Source: Symbiodinium natans
Lineage: Eukaryota > Sar > Dinophyceae > Suessiales > Symbiodiniaceae
NCBI GenBank assembly: GCA_905221605.1
Contig: CAJNDS010002780.1
Span: 1 to 64,000, forward strand
Direction: 5' to 3'
Length of the DNA stretch: 64,000 bases
The notes below the pieces were generated by a model. It saw only the letters and a program-made list of their open reading frames with translations, had not been told where the DNA came from and ran no database searches. Shown here one piece after another: positions 23,801 through 34,200 of this stretch. Positions within the stretch are counted from its first letter, which is position 1. Every line of letters begins with the position of its first letter. Position numbers and translations under genes: made by a program.

Positions 23801-26800
23801 GGCTCGGGACATGGGATTTCGTGTTTGCAGGGGGGGTGTGGCCCTTTACCCCACCCCTTTATAGTGCCCCTGAGGCTTTCAGGCTGAGGGTTTGCGGACT
23901 CTGGCAGATCTTGTTGTCCATCCAGTTGAGTGCAGGAGCTGGCAAAGAATGCCAAGAAGCAGCCGGAGAATGGCACAGTGGAGGTAAAGAAGGAAATAAA
24001 GCAAGAGGTTCGGGAGGCGGCAAGATGCCGGGCTCCTCTTGAATGGCGGTTGTTGGGGGGAGTGTCTGGCCAAGGGATCGGCGGCTCTTTCCCAGTTTCT
24101 TATGGTGTTAGCTGTCAACAGTAGGGCTTTTTGACGTCCTTCACATCCGTTCGATATTTCCCCCGCCGCAGGTGGAGAGCGACATGCAGGAGCAGGCGGC
24201 AAGAGTTACGAAAAGCCCGTCGAGCATGGATGTGAAGGAGGAAGTAAAGAACGGGACGTGCAAGGTGAAACGGGAGACGACTATGAGGGGGACGCAAAAG
24301 GTTAAGGAGGAGAGCGAATCGGGTAAAGTAAAGGGGGTGAAGGGGGAGTCGAAGGAGCATGCGAAGGAGGAGGTGAAGGATGAGGTGAAAGAAGCTAGGA
24401 TGCCCAGTGGTACCCTTATTCCCTTTTTTGGGGGGTTTAGGTTCCCTTATAAACCCCTTTAAGCCAAAAAGGGCACCCTTTTTAAGCCTAGGTTACTGGG
24501 CAGCCTAGGAAGAGGTGATGGAGGACGTGAAGCAAGTGAAGACGGAGGTGAAGGACGAGGTGATGGAGGAGGCGCTTCATGCACCAACCTTTGCACCCCC
24601 TGACCTTGGGGACTAAATGAACCCTAAAAGGGTTTATGGTTCACATACCTTAATTGGAATTATAGTACTCAGGGTATATGACCCCAATTTTAGGGTTCAT
24701 TTCGTCCCTAAGGGATAGCTGGTAGCCGCATCACCCTCGCGTGGGCTTGGTGTAGGATTGCTGGATATTGGGCCTGCCGTCGAACTTGATCTCAGAAGAA
24801 AGCTGCAAGACCTGTTTAGAGTTTCAGGTACTTCTTAAATCGCAAGTTGAAGTAAGAAAGTTGGAGTCCTAGAGAGGGCTTGAAAGAGGTTTCTTAAACC
24901 CCGAGGTGAAGTAAGTAAGTTGGAGTCCCAGTAGGGGGGTCCGAAAGAGCCTTCCCCTAAACCCTAAACCCTAAACCCTAAACCCTAAACCCTAAACCCT
25001 AAACCCTAAACCCTAAACCCTAAACCCTAAACCCTAAACCCTAGTCAGCGTCCCACCAAAAAGGCCCAGAATCGGCTCCCTGGGGGGGAATGAAAGTGAA
25101 AAGCCCGAGACTTGAAGCGTTCACCCTAAACCCGATCAAACCCTAAACCCTAGACCCTAAACCCGATAAAACCCTAAACCCTACACCCGGGTGAGCTCTT
25201 CAAATCCTGCGCTTTTCAATGTGGACTGTCGGCCTGAAAAACAAAGAAAACCTGCAGAAGTTGGCCCCCCGAAGGCGTTGAGGAGGTTCTTCAGGGGAGA
25301 AGGGAGTTGAACAGGGCGAATTCTTAAGTTTTACGAGACTCTCAAATAATATCAAATCATTTATGTGTGGGCCGGCCAGAGTCTACTCTGTTGTTTTCGA
25401 GAATTTCCTTTTTTGTAAGACTAGACTGTAGTCCTCGAGCCTTGCACCGAATGCTCATAACGAGGCATCCATCGCTCACGATTGTTAAAGCGTTGATGAG
25501 TAGAACATATCGCCGTCGTCTCGGTGAGCATGAGAACCTCATGCCGTGTGTTGCGTGCGTTCCCAGAGGAGGTGTTGCCGGAGATCAAGAAAGAGGTAAA
25601 GCAAGAAGTGAAGCGCGAGATCAAGCGGGAGGCTGCCTGCTAGTTTGCATTGCAGTTGAATGTCTAACCGCAGTTGGGGAAACATAATAGCAAGTAACAG
25701 TGACAGAGGAATCCACACCGCCAATGCAAGTTTCGGGATGCAGAGACCGTTTGTTTCAGGACCTCACATGGAGCAGCCAGACGCTGCTCAGCTTTGTCTG
25801 GGATTCAGGTCGGAGCGTTTAAGATGGAAAAACAAAAACGGGCAGTTCTTCTGAGACTCAACTCTTGTGGATGCTGCTTTCGTGTGCAACAGCTTTCTTG
25901 ACGTTTGCAGACATGGCTGCTGTATTCCGGGCTGTGCGGAAGCTGCAAGATGGCAAGGTAATTCCGAGAGACGACAAGATGTCCGAAGTACTTGTTTCTG
26001 ATACTCCCACTCTAAGAGACAAACCCCAAGCCCTTGCACACCACAAGCAGTCATCCAACCACCTGGGCAAAGCATATAGGGCTCCTTCCAAGCTTTTGAA
26101 CGCTGTGACGCCTGTCCGCGGTAATGAAAGAAGCCGGAATCCACACCTTGAAAGATGGAATCTTGCATGGCAGCATGTGTAACAACCGGCTAGCCATGCG
26201 CACAGTTCAATGCAGAAGTTCGCTCAGGACCAGAGTGAAGCGGGAGTGTGTGGAGGAAGCCGAGCCCACGTTCTCGGTCAAGCAGGAAGAAGCCGAAGAG
26301 GCTGTGTGTGTTCGTGCCAGCAAGAGGCGTCGCATCAGTCACAAGAGGCCAGACATCTCGCCTCCATCGTTTGAGTCGCGACTGCCAGAGTGGGCCGAGA
26401 AATGCCTAGCATTTCAAAGCTCTGGCAAGACGTGGCTGCCCACGAAGCCTTGCTGCCCCGCCAGCCCGTTCCTCGGACTGGCAGCTGCCGCGTGGGAAGG
26501 ATGCTCGGAGGATAAGGCCACGGCCTGCGTGCAGCGCCTCAGCAAGGTGCAGTTCTGCGAGTTCCGCGACTTCTTCCACGAGTACCCACACCATGCCCTC
26601 TTCAATGATCACGGCAAGGACCCCGGCGGCTCAGGGCCAGTAGAGAAGGCGCACGGTCCCAAACCTGAGCACTTGCAGGATCCAGCTGCGAAGCAGCACC
26701 GCGCAGCCGAGATGATGAAGATGTGGCCCTGGATGCACGACCTTCCGACGCGGGCTTGGGCCGGCCACGGCTGGCTGGTGGAGGAGGACGGCATGCGCAG

Positions 26801-27620
26801 GCTCTCGCCCACGGGCGGCGGCTCCGCCATGAAGGGCCTCGAGATCTTCGAGGCCTTCGGCACTGTGCCAGAGGAAAGCCAGGAAACCGCCGGCGCCTCG
26901 GCTCCGAGCAGCTCCGGGGCCGCCGGCCAGGTTATTACGACGAAGTTCCGCGGCCTGGAGCGCCAGAGCGGGGTGCCAAACATCAGTTGGCACCTAGCAA
27001 AGGCGAGCTGGCGAGTGAAGTGGCAGGAAGCCGGCAGGCCACGAAATCTCAACTTCTTCATCTCCAAACACATGAAGGAGGGCCTCTCCGAGGACGAGGC
27101 GGTGGCGGCCGCGCTGGCGGAGGCCAAGGCGCACCGCGAGGAGCTGGTGCGCCGGGGCAAGCTGAAGCCCCCGAAGCCCGTCACTGGCAAAGCCTCCGGG
27201 TCCACGGTGAGGGGCATCAAGCTCCGGTCGGACGGAACCTTCTACGTCCAAATCCGCAAGCCAGGCACGAAGAAGTACGCAGAAGGCGGCAGGTTCAAGA
27301 CGCTGGCGGAGGCCGAGGCCAAGGCGCGGGAGCTGGCCAAGAAGCTCGGGGTCCAAGCCGAGGGCGAGGTGGTGCCGGTGGACCGGCTCGCGGAGGTCCC
27401 GCACTTCGAGCCGCTCGGGCCGGAGAAGGGGGTGAGGTGGGTCCTCGGAGAGAAGGCCTGGCATGCGCGAAGCCTTGTCGGTGGCAGGACTAGGCACATG
27501 AGGTTCCGGCCCAAGGACCTCTCGGAGAAGGAGGTGGAGAAGGCCTGGAAGCAGGCGGTGGCCTGGCGCAAGCAGCAGGAGAAGGAGAGGGAGCGGGCGG
27601 ACCGAGCTCCAAAGCGCTGA
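20863..27620 (+). CDS. AP2-domain protein with psi-K-x-E-rich N-terminus, copy A (spliced model)
   Basis: Proposed exons: 20863-20910, 21279-21341, 22471-22536, 23270-23320, 23936-24019, 24172-24390, 24509-24571, 25572-25631, 26247-27620; about 675 residues. The start is the ATG at 20863 (Met-Ala-Ser-Ala-Val-Ala-Pro). All junctions are phase 0. All acceptors except exon 4 (AG|C) and the terminal exon (AG|T) are AG|G; donors are GC, GC, unresolved, GA, GC, GA, GC, GC. Intron ends often share direct repeats (GCAGGAGCTG for intron 4, GAGGAGG for intron 7, AAGCGGGAG for intron 8). The N-terminal 220 residues are Lys/Glu-rich with about 17 psi-K-x-E words (VKEE, VKRE, IKKE, VKDE), the SUMO-acceptor consensus. 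The C-terminal exon carries AP2-like modules. Inferred role: nuclear DNA-binding protein, possibly SUMO-regulated. A 114-bp MITE-like element splits the sixth exon. Most complete of the three copies. AP2 identity is firm; the upstream exon chain is a by-eye model. Confidence 0.65.
21682..21766. mobile_element. MITE-like element, family 1, in duplicon A
   Basis: Left end CTTGGGAGCAGTCCCTAAT is altered; the right end AAGGCCTGTTAGTATAAGG plus GTAACATCCCAA is typical. Orthologous insertions exist at 29487 and 36552, so it inserted before the duplications. Confidence 0.7.
22055..22156. mobile_element. MITE-like element, family 3, in duplicon A (102 bp)
   Basis: Near-perfect inverted repeats of over 30 bp: CTTGGAGGTTCATGGGTACG against CGTACCCATGAACCTCCAAG. 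Flanked by TA on both sides, compatible with a TA target duplication. Confidence 0.85.
23104..23206. repeat. (CCCTAAA)n array in an intron of copy A
   Basis: CCCCAAA and then CCCTAAA units, followed by a C-rich tract. Positioned between proposed exons 3 and 4. Confidence 0.9.
23665..23774. mobile_element. MITE-like element, family 2, copy 2 (110 bp)
   Basis: Same ends as the element at 13589, flanked by TT/TT. Lies in intron 4 of gene copy A; absent from copies B and C. Confidence 0.85.
24395..24508. mobile_element. MITE-like element, family 4, inserted in a coding exon; possible introner
   Basis: Termini CTAGGATGCCCAGTGG and, in complement, CTAGGCTGCCCAGTAA are inverted repeats. The host sequence GAAG is present on both sides (24391-24394 and 24509-24512) but once in copies B and C, giving a 4-bp target duplication. 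Removing one GAAG plus the element (118 bases, GA at the start, AG at the end, G following) restores Val-Lys-Glu-Glu-Val exactly as in B and C. Confidence 0.85.
24604..24713. mobile_element. MITE-like element, family 2, copy 3 (110 bp)
   Basis: Flanked by GA on both sides. The empty site in duplicon B reads CCCCTGATAGC (near 32091), confirming insertion with a 2-bp duplication. Intronic. Confidence 0.9.
24957..25043. repeat. (CCCTAAA)n array, intron of copy A
   Basis: About 12 perfect heptamers. The equivalent position is devoid of an array in duplicon B and has about 7 units in C (39025-39076). Confidence 0.95.
26247..27620 (+). CDS. terminal exon of copy A: three AP2-like modules
   Basis: The open frame extends upstream to an ATG at 26124, but homologous positions in the other copies lack ATG, so I place the exon start at the AAGCGGGAG repeat. 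Numbering residues from 26124: a short acidic stretch, a basic nuclear-localisation-like cluster KRRRISHKRP (68-76), a conserved Trp/Cys-rich region without known family (82-270), a Ser/Ala linker, then AP2-like modules at about 280-345, 359-410 and 434-482. Each shows the AP2 pattern: beta strands with Gly-Val/Gly-Ile, aromatic and Phe positions, then an Ala-rich amphipathic helix (Asp-Glu-Ala-Val-Ala-Ala-Ala-Leu-Ala-Glu-Ala). The protein ends in a basic tail. About 65 percent GC, far above flanking introns. Confidence 0.85.
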   Translation, partial: CVEEAEPTFSVKQEEAEEAVCVRASKRRRISHKRPDISPPSFESRLPEWAEKCLAFQSSGKTWLPTKPCCPASPFLGLAAAAWEGCSEDKATACVQRLSKVQFCEFRDFFHEYPHHALFNDHGKDPGGSGPVEKAHGPKPEHLQDPAAKQHRAAEMMKMWPWMHDLPTRAWAGHGWLVEEDGMRRLSPTGGGSAMKGLEIFEAFGTVPEESQETAGASAPSSSGAAGQVITTKFRGLERQSGVPNISWHLAKASWRVKWQEAGRPRNLNFFISKHMKEGLSEDEAVAAALAEAKAHREELVRRGKLKPPKPVTGKASGSTVRGIKLRSDGTFYVQIRKPGTKKYAEGGRFKTLAEAEAKARELAKKLGVQAEGEVVPVDRLAEVPHFEPLGPEKGVRWVLGEKAWHARSLVGGRTRHMRFRPKDLSEKEVEKAWKQAVAWRKQQEKERERADRAPKR

Positions 27621-28739
27621 CGGCCGAGGAGGGGCGTCCTCCTGATAAGCAAGTCGCCGCACTTAGGGCCGCCACTCGTGTGGTCGAGTGGCAAGTTTTA
27701 ATCGCATCTCTCTCTCACTATAGGATCCCTGCCTTGCATGGTATTCTGCAGGCAGCTATAGACTCCATCACCATAGCAATGCAGTCGCACCGGAAGGCAG
27801 GGATCCTGCATGTAAGCACTGCTTACTTGCTTGCTGAGGCTGGGTGTGTAGGGAGTGGCATCGCAGTGGTGACGTTGGCAAAGCCTGCACAGACATGGAC
27901 AAAGGATTTAAACAGCCCGAAGCCCCGAAACCTGCAACTGCAAAACCCTCATGGCCTCTAAATCCAAAACCCTAAAATCCCTAGCACCTAAACCCTAAAC
28001 TCTAAACCCTAAACCCTAAACCCTAAACCCACCTCATCATGGCCTGGGAAGCGCCCCCAAACCCTACAAGCCCTGAGTGCAAGAGAAGCCCTCGAAGCCC
28101 CCTCAGAGTCCCCGTGAAAGGCGCCTGAGGGTCCCCTAAACGGCCCAAGGGTGCCATGTCTGCGTTTCGGTGTTTTTTTGGATTTAGGGTTATTTAGGGT
28201 CATTTAGGGTCATTTAGGATTATTTAGTGTTATGTAGGGTTATTTAGGGTTATTTAGGATTGCGGAGAGTTTAGGGAGGTTCGGCGCGAAGGGGAGTAAG
28301 AGCAGAAACAGGCTGCCGCTTGCCCTAAGGCAGAAGTGCAGGGGCACTTTCCTGAAGCCCTCAAGCCCTTAATCCCTAAACTTTAAACCCTTAAACCCCT
28401 ACTATGATCCCTAAACCCTATCTCGGCGTCCTCCAGCCTTTTATGGTTTCGGGTGTTGCAGGTCGAGTGTCCATATAGATTGTTGCTTCGCGGTGGCCCT
28501 AAACCCAGGGCTCTTAAACCCTTCAGAAGGAGGTGCTCTCAGCTTTGAGCGTGCGGAGCGTGGCAAACAATCGTCGAGCGCGAATTCGGGTTTAGGGTTT
28601 AGGGTTTGGGTGCAAAGGATTCTTGGGCCTATGTTACTTCGGGCCTCTCCGGGAAACAGCGAATGCCGTATAGTCGAATTCTCTTTGAAGCCCGCATCTC
28701 GCAGCCATTCAGCGGCCCGGATTTTGCCCAGTTGCAGAG
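27621..28739. other. downstream flank of copy A
   Basis: Contains a conserved block with a 13-bp inverted repeat (GGATCCCTGCCTT at 27723-27735, complement at 27794-27806), possibly a 3' UTR hairpin. CCCTAAA words and a run of TTTAGGGTTA-like decamers (28185-28260) follow, then the next duplicon. The 28616-28739 stretch upstream of the copy B ATG is conserved in all copies and may be a 5' exon or leader. Confidence 0.55.
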
Positions 28740-31214
28740 ATGGCGCCCGCGGTGGCGCCTGATGCGACTCGGTTGTCGTTTGGCGAACCCACCCTAAACC
28801 CCAAACCCTGAACCCTGTACCCTAAACCCTAAACTCCAAGCGTCAACCCTAACCTTTGTCCTCGGTCTTTCTGGTACTGAAGCCAATAGGGATGAAATGT
28901 CAGGGCGCAAGGGTTTTTACTCAAAAGCCCGAAACCCCGAAACCCCGAAATCCCCAACCCCACAGGAACCAGAATCCTCCTAAGCCCAGAAGACCCCCTG
29001 AAGACTGGACCTTCGGGCTTCCAAAGCCCAAGCCTCAAACCCTACCCCCGAACCTGTAAGCCCTCAAGACCCAAGCCCAGTGCCCGAAAATGCCCAACCC
29101 TTCTGCCCAAACCCTTAGGTGACGGTGCTCTCGATCAAGCTGGCCAAACCACAACGAGAGCACGTGCGCAAGCAACGGCAGGCCTGATCCGGTTTGGGGT
29201 TACTTGTAGGGCATGTAAGGTCCCCAAACCCTACAGACACCAAAACCCTAGGCGCTAAGTAGGGGCTTTAGGGTCTTTTGGGTCTTGCGGATTTTTTGTG
29301 AGGGGGGTTCAGGTTTGTAGGCGGTTTAGGCGGTTTAGGGCCCTTAGGGTTCAGGGTTTGGTCCTGGTTTAGGGTTTAGTGTTGGGAGGCTTGGGCTTGT
29401 AGTGGCTTGGAGTTTCAGAGCTTAGATAGAGCTTGCCAACAGGTTGGGCTGAACTGTGACCTACAGAGCGAATCCCAAACTCTAAGCTTGGGATGTTCCC
29501 CCTTATACTAGGAGTCCTTAATGGGGATGATAATGAGGGGTACTGAAGGCTTAGATGGCATTTGGACATCTAAAGAAAGTAATTCTGTCCATGCTTGGAG
29601 CCCTGGTGGAAAAAACGGTGTTGAATCCCCACGGTCAATCCCAAAGCCCCGACCCTAAGACCTCTAAACCCTAAACCCTCAACCCTCAACCCTCAACCCT
29701 AAACCCTAAACCCTAAACCCTAACCCCAAGACTTGATACCCCTGAACCCTGAACTCTAGACTCTGAATCCTAAACCCTGAGCCCTAAACCCTATGCGAGC
29801 GCTGGCTCTCGGAGTCAGGTTTGACGCTGAGCCCTTCACATGTCGGACCCTAAAACCTACTTGGAGGTTCATGGGTACCTAAGTTTGTAACCATAGTTAC
29901 CCCACTTGTAACCCTACTTAAACGTACCCATGAGCCTTTAAGTAAGCCCTTAGGGTAGGGCTTAGGCACTACACCCCAAACCCTAACCCTCAAGCAAACC
30001 CTTAGGGCTTAGGGTTTTGGGGTGGCAGCTGATATTCTTCGGGCCATTCGGGCGTCGGCTCTTGTTCTTTAGGCGACCTCCCCCTCGGGTGCTGGCCTCC
30101 ATCCCTGAGTGCGGGTTTGGGAGGAGGGTGTAAACCTACGCGTTAAGGGTTTACGGGGGTGACAGCGTAGATGACTTCCAAAGGTGATACATGGTGGCCG
30201 GTCTCTTTGAGATAATGAGGGCGGGGCCACCGTGTGCCCTAAACACAGCAATGCTCCCGGGGCAGGTTGACAATGTCTCCCCGCTTCTGAGTGGCTACAT
30301 CAAGAAGGAGCAGGCCAGGCAACCGCCACAGCATCTGGGATTATAGGGCCTAGGACTTGGGTTCGGGGAACCCTATAAACCCCAACCCCCAAACCCCAAG
30401 CCCTGATTAAGCCAACCCCACAACAAGAGGCAGTTGCCTTCTCCGGGCCCAAATCCCCAGATAGCCCGTGTACAAGGGTTTAGGGTTTGGGGTTTTTGGG
30501 TTTTGGGTTTAGGGCCCAAATCCACCGAAGCTACGTGCTGATTTCTGAATCTAAGTAGGTGCCCTATGTGACCCCTCGAACGGGACTAGAAGTGCCTAGC
30601 GACCAATTCAGAGCGAGTAAGTGTAGGGTCTGGGGGTCGGATGGTGTAGAGTTCCCCTAAACCCTAAACCCTAAACCCTAAACCCTCAACTCTGAGCCTT
30701 AAGCCCCCTAAGCCCTCTACACCCTAAACCCATGGGAGCTCCCAGACCCCAGCATTGCACCCTACAGCAGACGGCGCAGGATGTCTCCGGCGCAGCTGGC
30801 ACAAAGCAAGAAGTCAAGCAGGAGCTGTAACTTTGGGCCTTGGGGTCCCTAAACTCGGTAAACCCTAAGCCCTAAACCAGGGGGTCCCTAAACCCTATTA
30901 ACCCTAAAACCTAAGCCCTAAACCCTAGCCCTAAACCCTAAACCCTAAACGGTACTCCCTGGGTGTTGGGAAGCTTCTTCGATCCAACAGCTAGCTTTCC
31001 AGTTCACTCCTGCATCCGGAACCTCGCGTACAAGGAATGTCAAGAAATGAGCGCGTCTCATGAGGTGGTACTTACCCTTGACTTCGTGGAGTAAGTTGCA
31101 GCAGTTGCAACGAACTAGTAAATTCTATAAGCGTCCAAACCGCCTATGGTCCGTGAGTTTATGCGGTGTGGGTGGCCTGGCCCTCCATGGAAAAGCTGCC
31201 CGGGTACCCCCCCC

Positions 31215-31298
<84 letters not shown>

Positions 31299-34200
31299 CG
31301 TTTTGGGGGGGTAAGGAGGGAAAGAGGGAGGTTTTCACCTCCTTTTCCCATCCAACACGTCGCCAGGGTCGGCGGACCCTAAACCCTAAACCCTAAACCC
31401 TAAACCCTAAACCCTAAACCCTAAACCCTTAACCCTTAACCCTTAACCCTTATAAACCCTAAACCCTAGGGCCCCTGAGGCTTTCAGGCTGAGAGTATGC
31501 ATGCTCTGACATCTTGTTGCCCATCCAGCTGAGCGCAGGAGCTGGCAAAGCATGCCAAGAAGGAGCCAGAGAAAAGCACAGTGGAGGTAAAGAAGGAAAT
31601 AAAGCAAAAGGTTCGGGAGGCGGCAAAATGCTGGGCTCCTCGTGAATGGCGTTGTTGGGAGAGTTTCTGTCTAAAGGATCTGCTGCATCTGCTGCTCTTT
31701 CTTTCTTATGGGGTTTGCAGTCTACAGTAGGGTCTTTTTGCCGCCTTTCACATCCGTTCGATTTGTCCGCCGCCGCAGGTGGAGCGCGACATGCAGGAGG
31801 AGGTGGCAAGCGTCACGAAAAAAACATCGAGCATGGATGTGAAGGAGGAAGTAAAGAATGGGACGTGCAAGGCGGAACAGGAGACGACAACGAGGGTGCC
31901 GCAAAAGGTTAAGCAGGAGAGCGAATCGGGTAAAATAAAGGGGGTGAAGGGGGAGTCGAAGGAGCATGTGAAGGAGGAAGTGGAGGATGAGGTGAAAGAA
32001 GAGGTGATGGAGGACGTGAAGCAGGTGAAGACGGAGGTGAAGGACGAGGTGATGGAGGAGGCGCTTTAAGCACAACCTTTGCACCCCTGATAGCCGGTAG
32101 CCGCATCACCCTCGTGTGGCCTTGATGTAGGACCGTAGGATTGCTGGGAATTGGGCCAGAGTTTCAGACCCGCAAGTTGTAAGAAAAGAAAGTTGGAGTC
32201 CTGGTAAGGGTCTGAAAGGGGTTTCTGCCGGCCCGCGCCCGTTCAAAAACAATGCTTCGTTCCCTTAAACCTCTTAAAGCTTGAAACCCTAAGCCCACGA
32301 GAGTCTCAAGTAACGTTTTGTGTGGGCCGGCCAGAGTCTAATCTCTTGTTTTTTGAAGCTTTCTTGTATCAAGACTAGACTGTTGTCCTCGAACCTTGCA
32401 CTGAATGCCCGCGAGTCATATTGCCGTCGTCTCTGTGAGTATGAGAACCCCATGCCGTGTGTTGCGTGCGTTCGTAAAGGAGATGGTGCCGGAGATCAAG
32501 AAAGAGGTAAAACAAGAAGTGGAGCGTGAGATCAAGCGGGAGGCTGCCTGTCAGTTTGCGTTGCAGTTTCATGGTTAACCGCAGTTGGGGAAACACAATA
32601 TTGTAGCATATTGTAGCAGTATGCCTGACAGAGAAATCCAAACCACCGATGCAAGTTTCGGGATGCAGAGACCGTTTGTTTCAGGACCTCACGAGGAACA
32701 GCCAGACGCTGCTCAGCCTTGTGAGGTCTGGGATACAGGTCACAGCGTTTAGATTGAACTTAGCAGTTCTTCTGAGACTCAACTGTTGTGGATTCTGCTT
32801 TCGTGTGCAACAGCTTTCTTGATGTTTGCAGAGTGCAGAAGCTGCAAGATGGCAAGGTATTTCAGAGACGACAAGATGTCTGAAGTACTTGTCTCCCACT
32901 CTAAGAGACAAACCCCAAGCCCTTGCACACTACAAGCAGTCATCCAACCCCCTTTTGGGCAAAGCATATCTAGGGCTCCTTCCAAGCTTTTGGACACTGT
33001 GACGCCTGTCCGCGGTAATGAAAGAAGCCGGAATCCACACCTTGAAAGATGGAATCTTGCATGGCAGCATGTGTAACCATGTAGCGCTACTTGGCTATCC
33101 ACGCACTACTTGCGCAAAGTTCAATACAGAAGTTCGCTCAGGACCAGAGTGAAGCGGGAGTGTGTGGAGGAAGCTGAGCCCACGTTCTCGGTCAAGCAAG
33201 AAGAAGCCGAAGAGGCAGTGTCTGTTCGTCCCAGCAAGAGGCGCCGCATCAGTCACAAGAGGCCAGACATCTCGCCTCCATCGTTTGAGTCGCGACTGCC
33301 AGAGTGGGCCGAGAAATGCCTAGCATTTCAATCCTCTGGCAAGACGTGGCTGCCCACGAAGCCTTGCTGCCCCGCCAGCCCGTTCCTCGGACTGGCAGCT
33401 GCCCCGTGGGAAGGATGCTCGGAGGATGAGGCAACGGCATGCGTGCAGCGCCTCAGCAAGGTGCAGTTCTGCGAGTTCCGGGACTTCTTCCACGAGTACC
33501 CGCACCATGCCCTCTTCAATGATCACGGCAAGGACCCCGGCGGCTCAGGGCCGTTGGAGAAGGCGCACGGTCCCAAACCTGAGAACTTGCAGGATCCAGC
33601 TGCTTCGAAGCAGCACCGCGCAGCCGAGATGATGAAGATGTGGCCCTGGATGCACGACCTTCCGACGCGGGCTTGGGCCGGCCACGGCTGGCTGGTGGAG
33701 GAGGACGGCATGCGCAGGCTCTCGCCGACGGGCGGCGGCTCCGCCATGAAGGGCCTCGAGATCTTCGAGGCCTTCGGTACCGCGCCCGAGGAAAGCCAGG
33801 AAGCCGCCGGCGCCTCGGCTCCGAGCAGCTCAGGGGCCGATGGCCAGGTCATTACGAAGAGGTTCCGCGGCCTGGAGCGCCAGAGCGGGGTGCAGGGCAT
33901 CTGCTGGCACAAGCTGGGCCTTTGGCAGCTGTCTGTCCTGGAAGGCGGCAAGCGGCAGAGGATCACCTTCCCCATCTCCAAACATATGAAGGAGGGCCTC
34001 TCCGAGGACGAGGCGGTGGCGGCCGCGCTGGGGGAGGCCAAGGCGCACCGCGAGGAGCTGGTGCGCCAGGGCAAGCTGAAGCCCCCGAGGCCCGTCATGG
34101 GCAGAGCCACCGGTACCACGCTGAGAGGCGTAATTAGCAACACTGGAGGAACCTTTCGGGTCCAAATGCGCAATCCGCGCACAAAGAAGAGGGAGGATGG

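Noticed and set aside
26609-27694. Long minus-strand and alternative-frame ORFs over the AP2 exon, repeated at 33523-34608 and 40780-41845
   Set aside because: Shadow frames of a high-GC coding exon; the + frame carries the AP2 pattern and the conserved peptide.
31060-31396. Poly-Pro or poly-Gly proteins
   Set aside because: Translations of a long homopolymer C tract.
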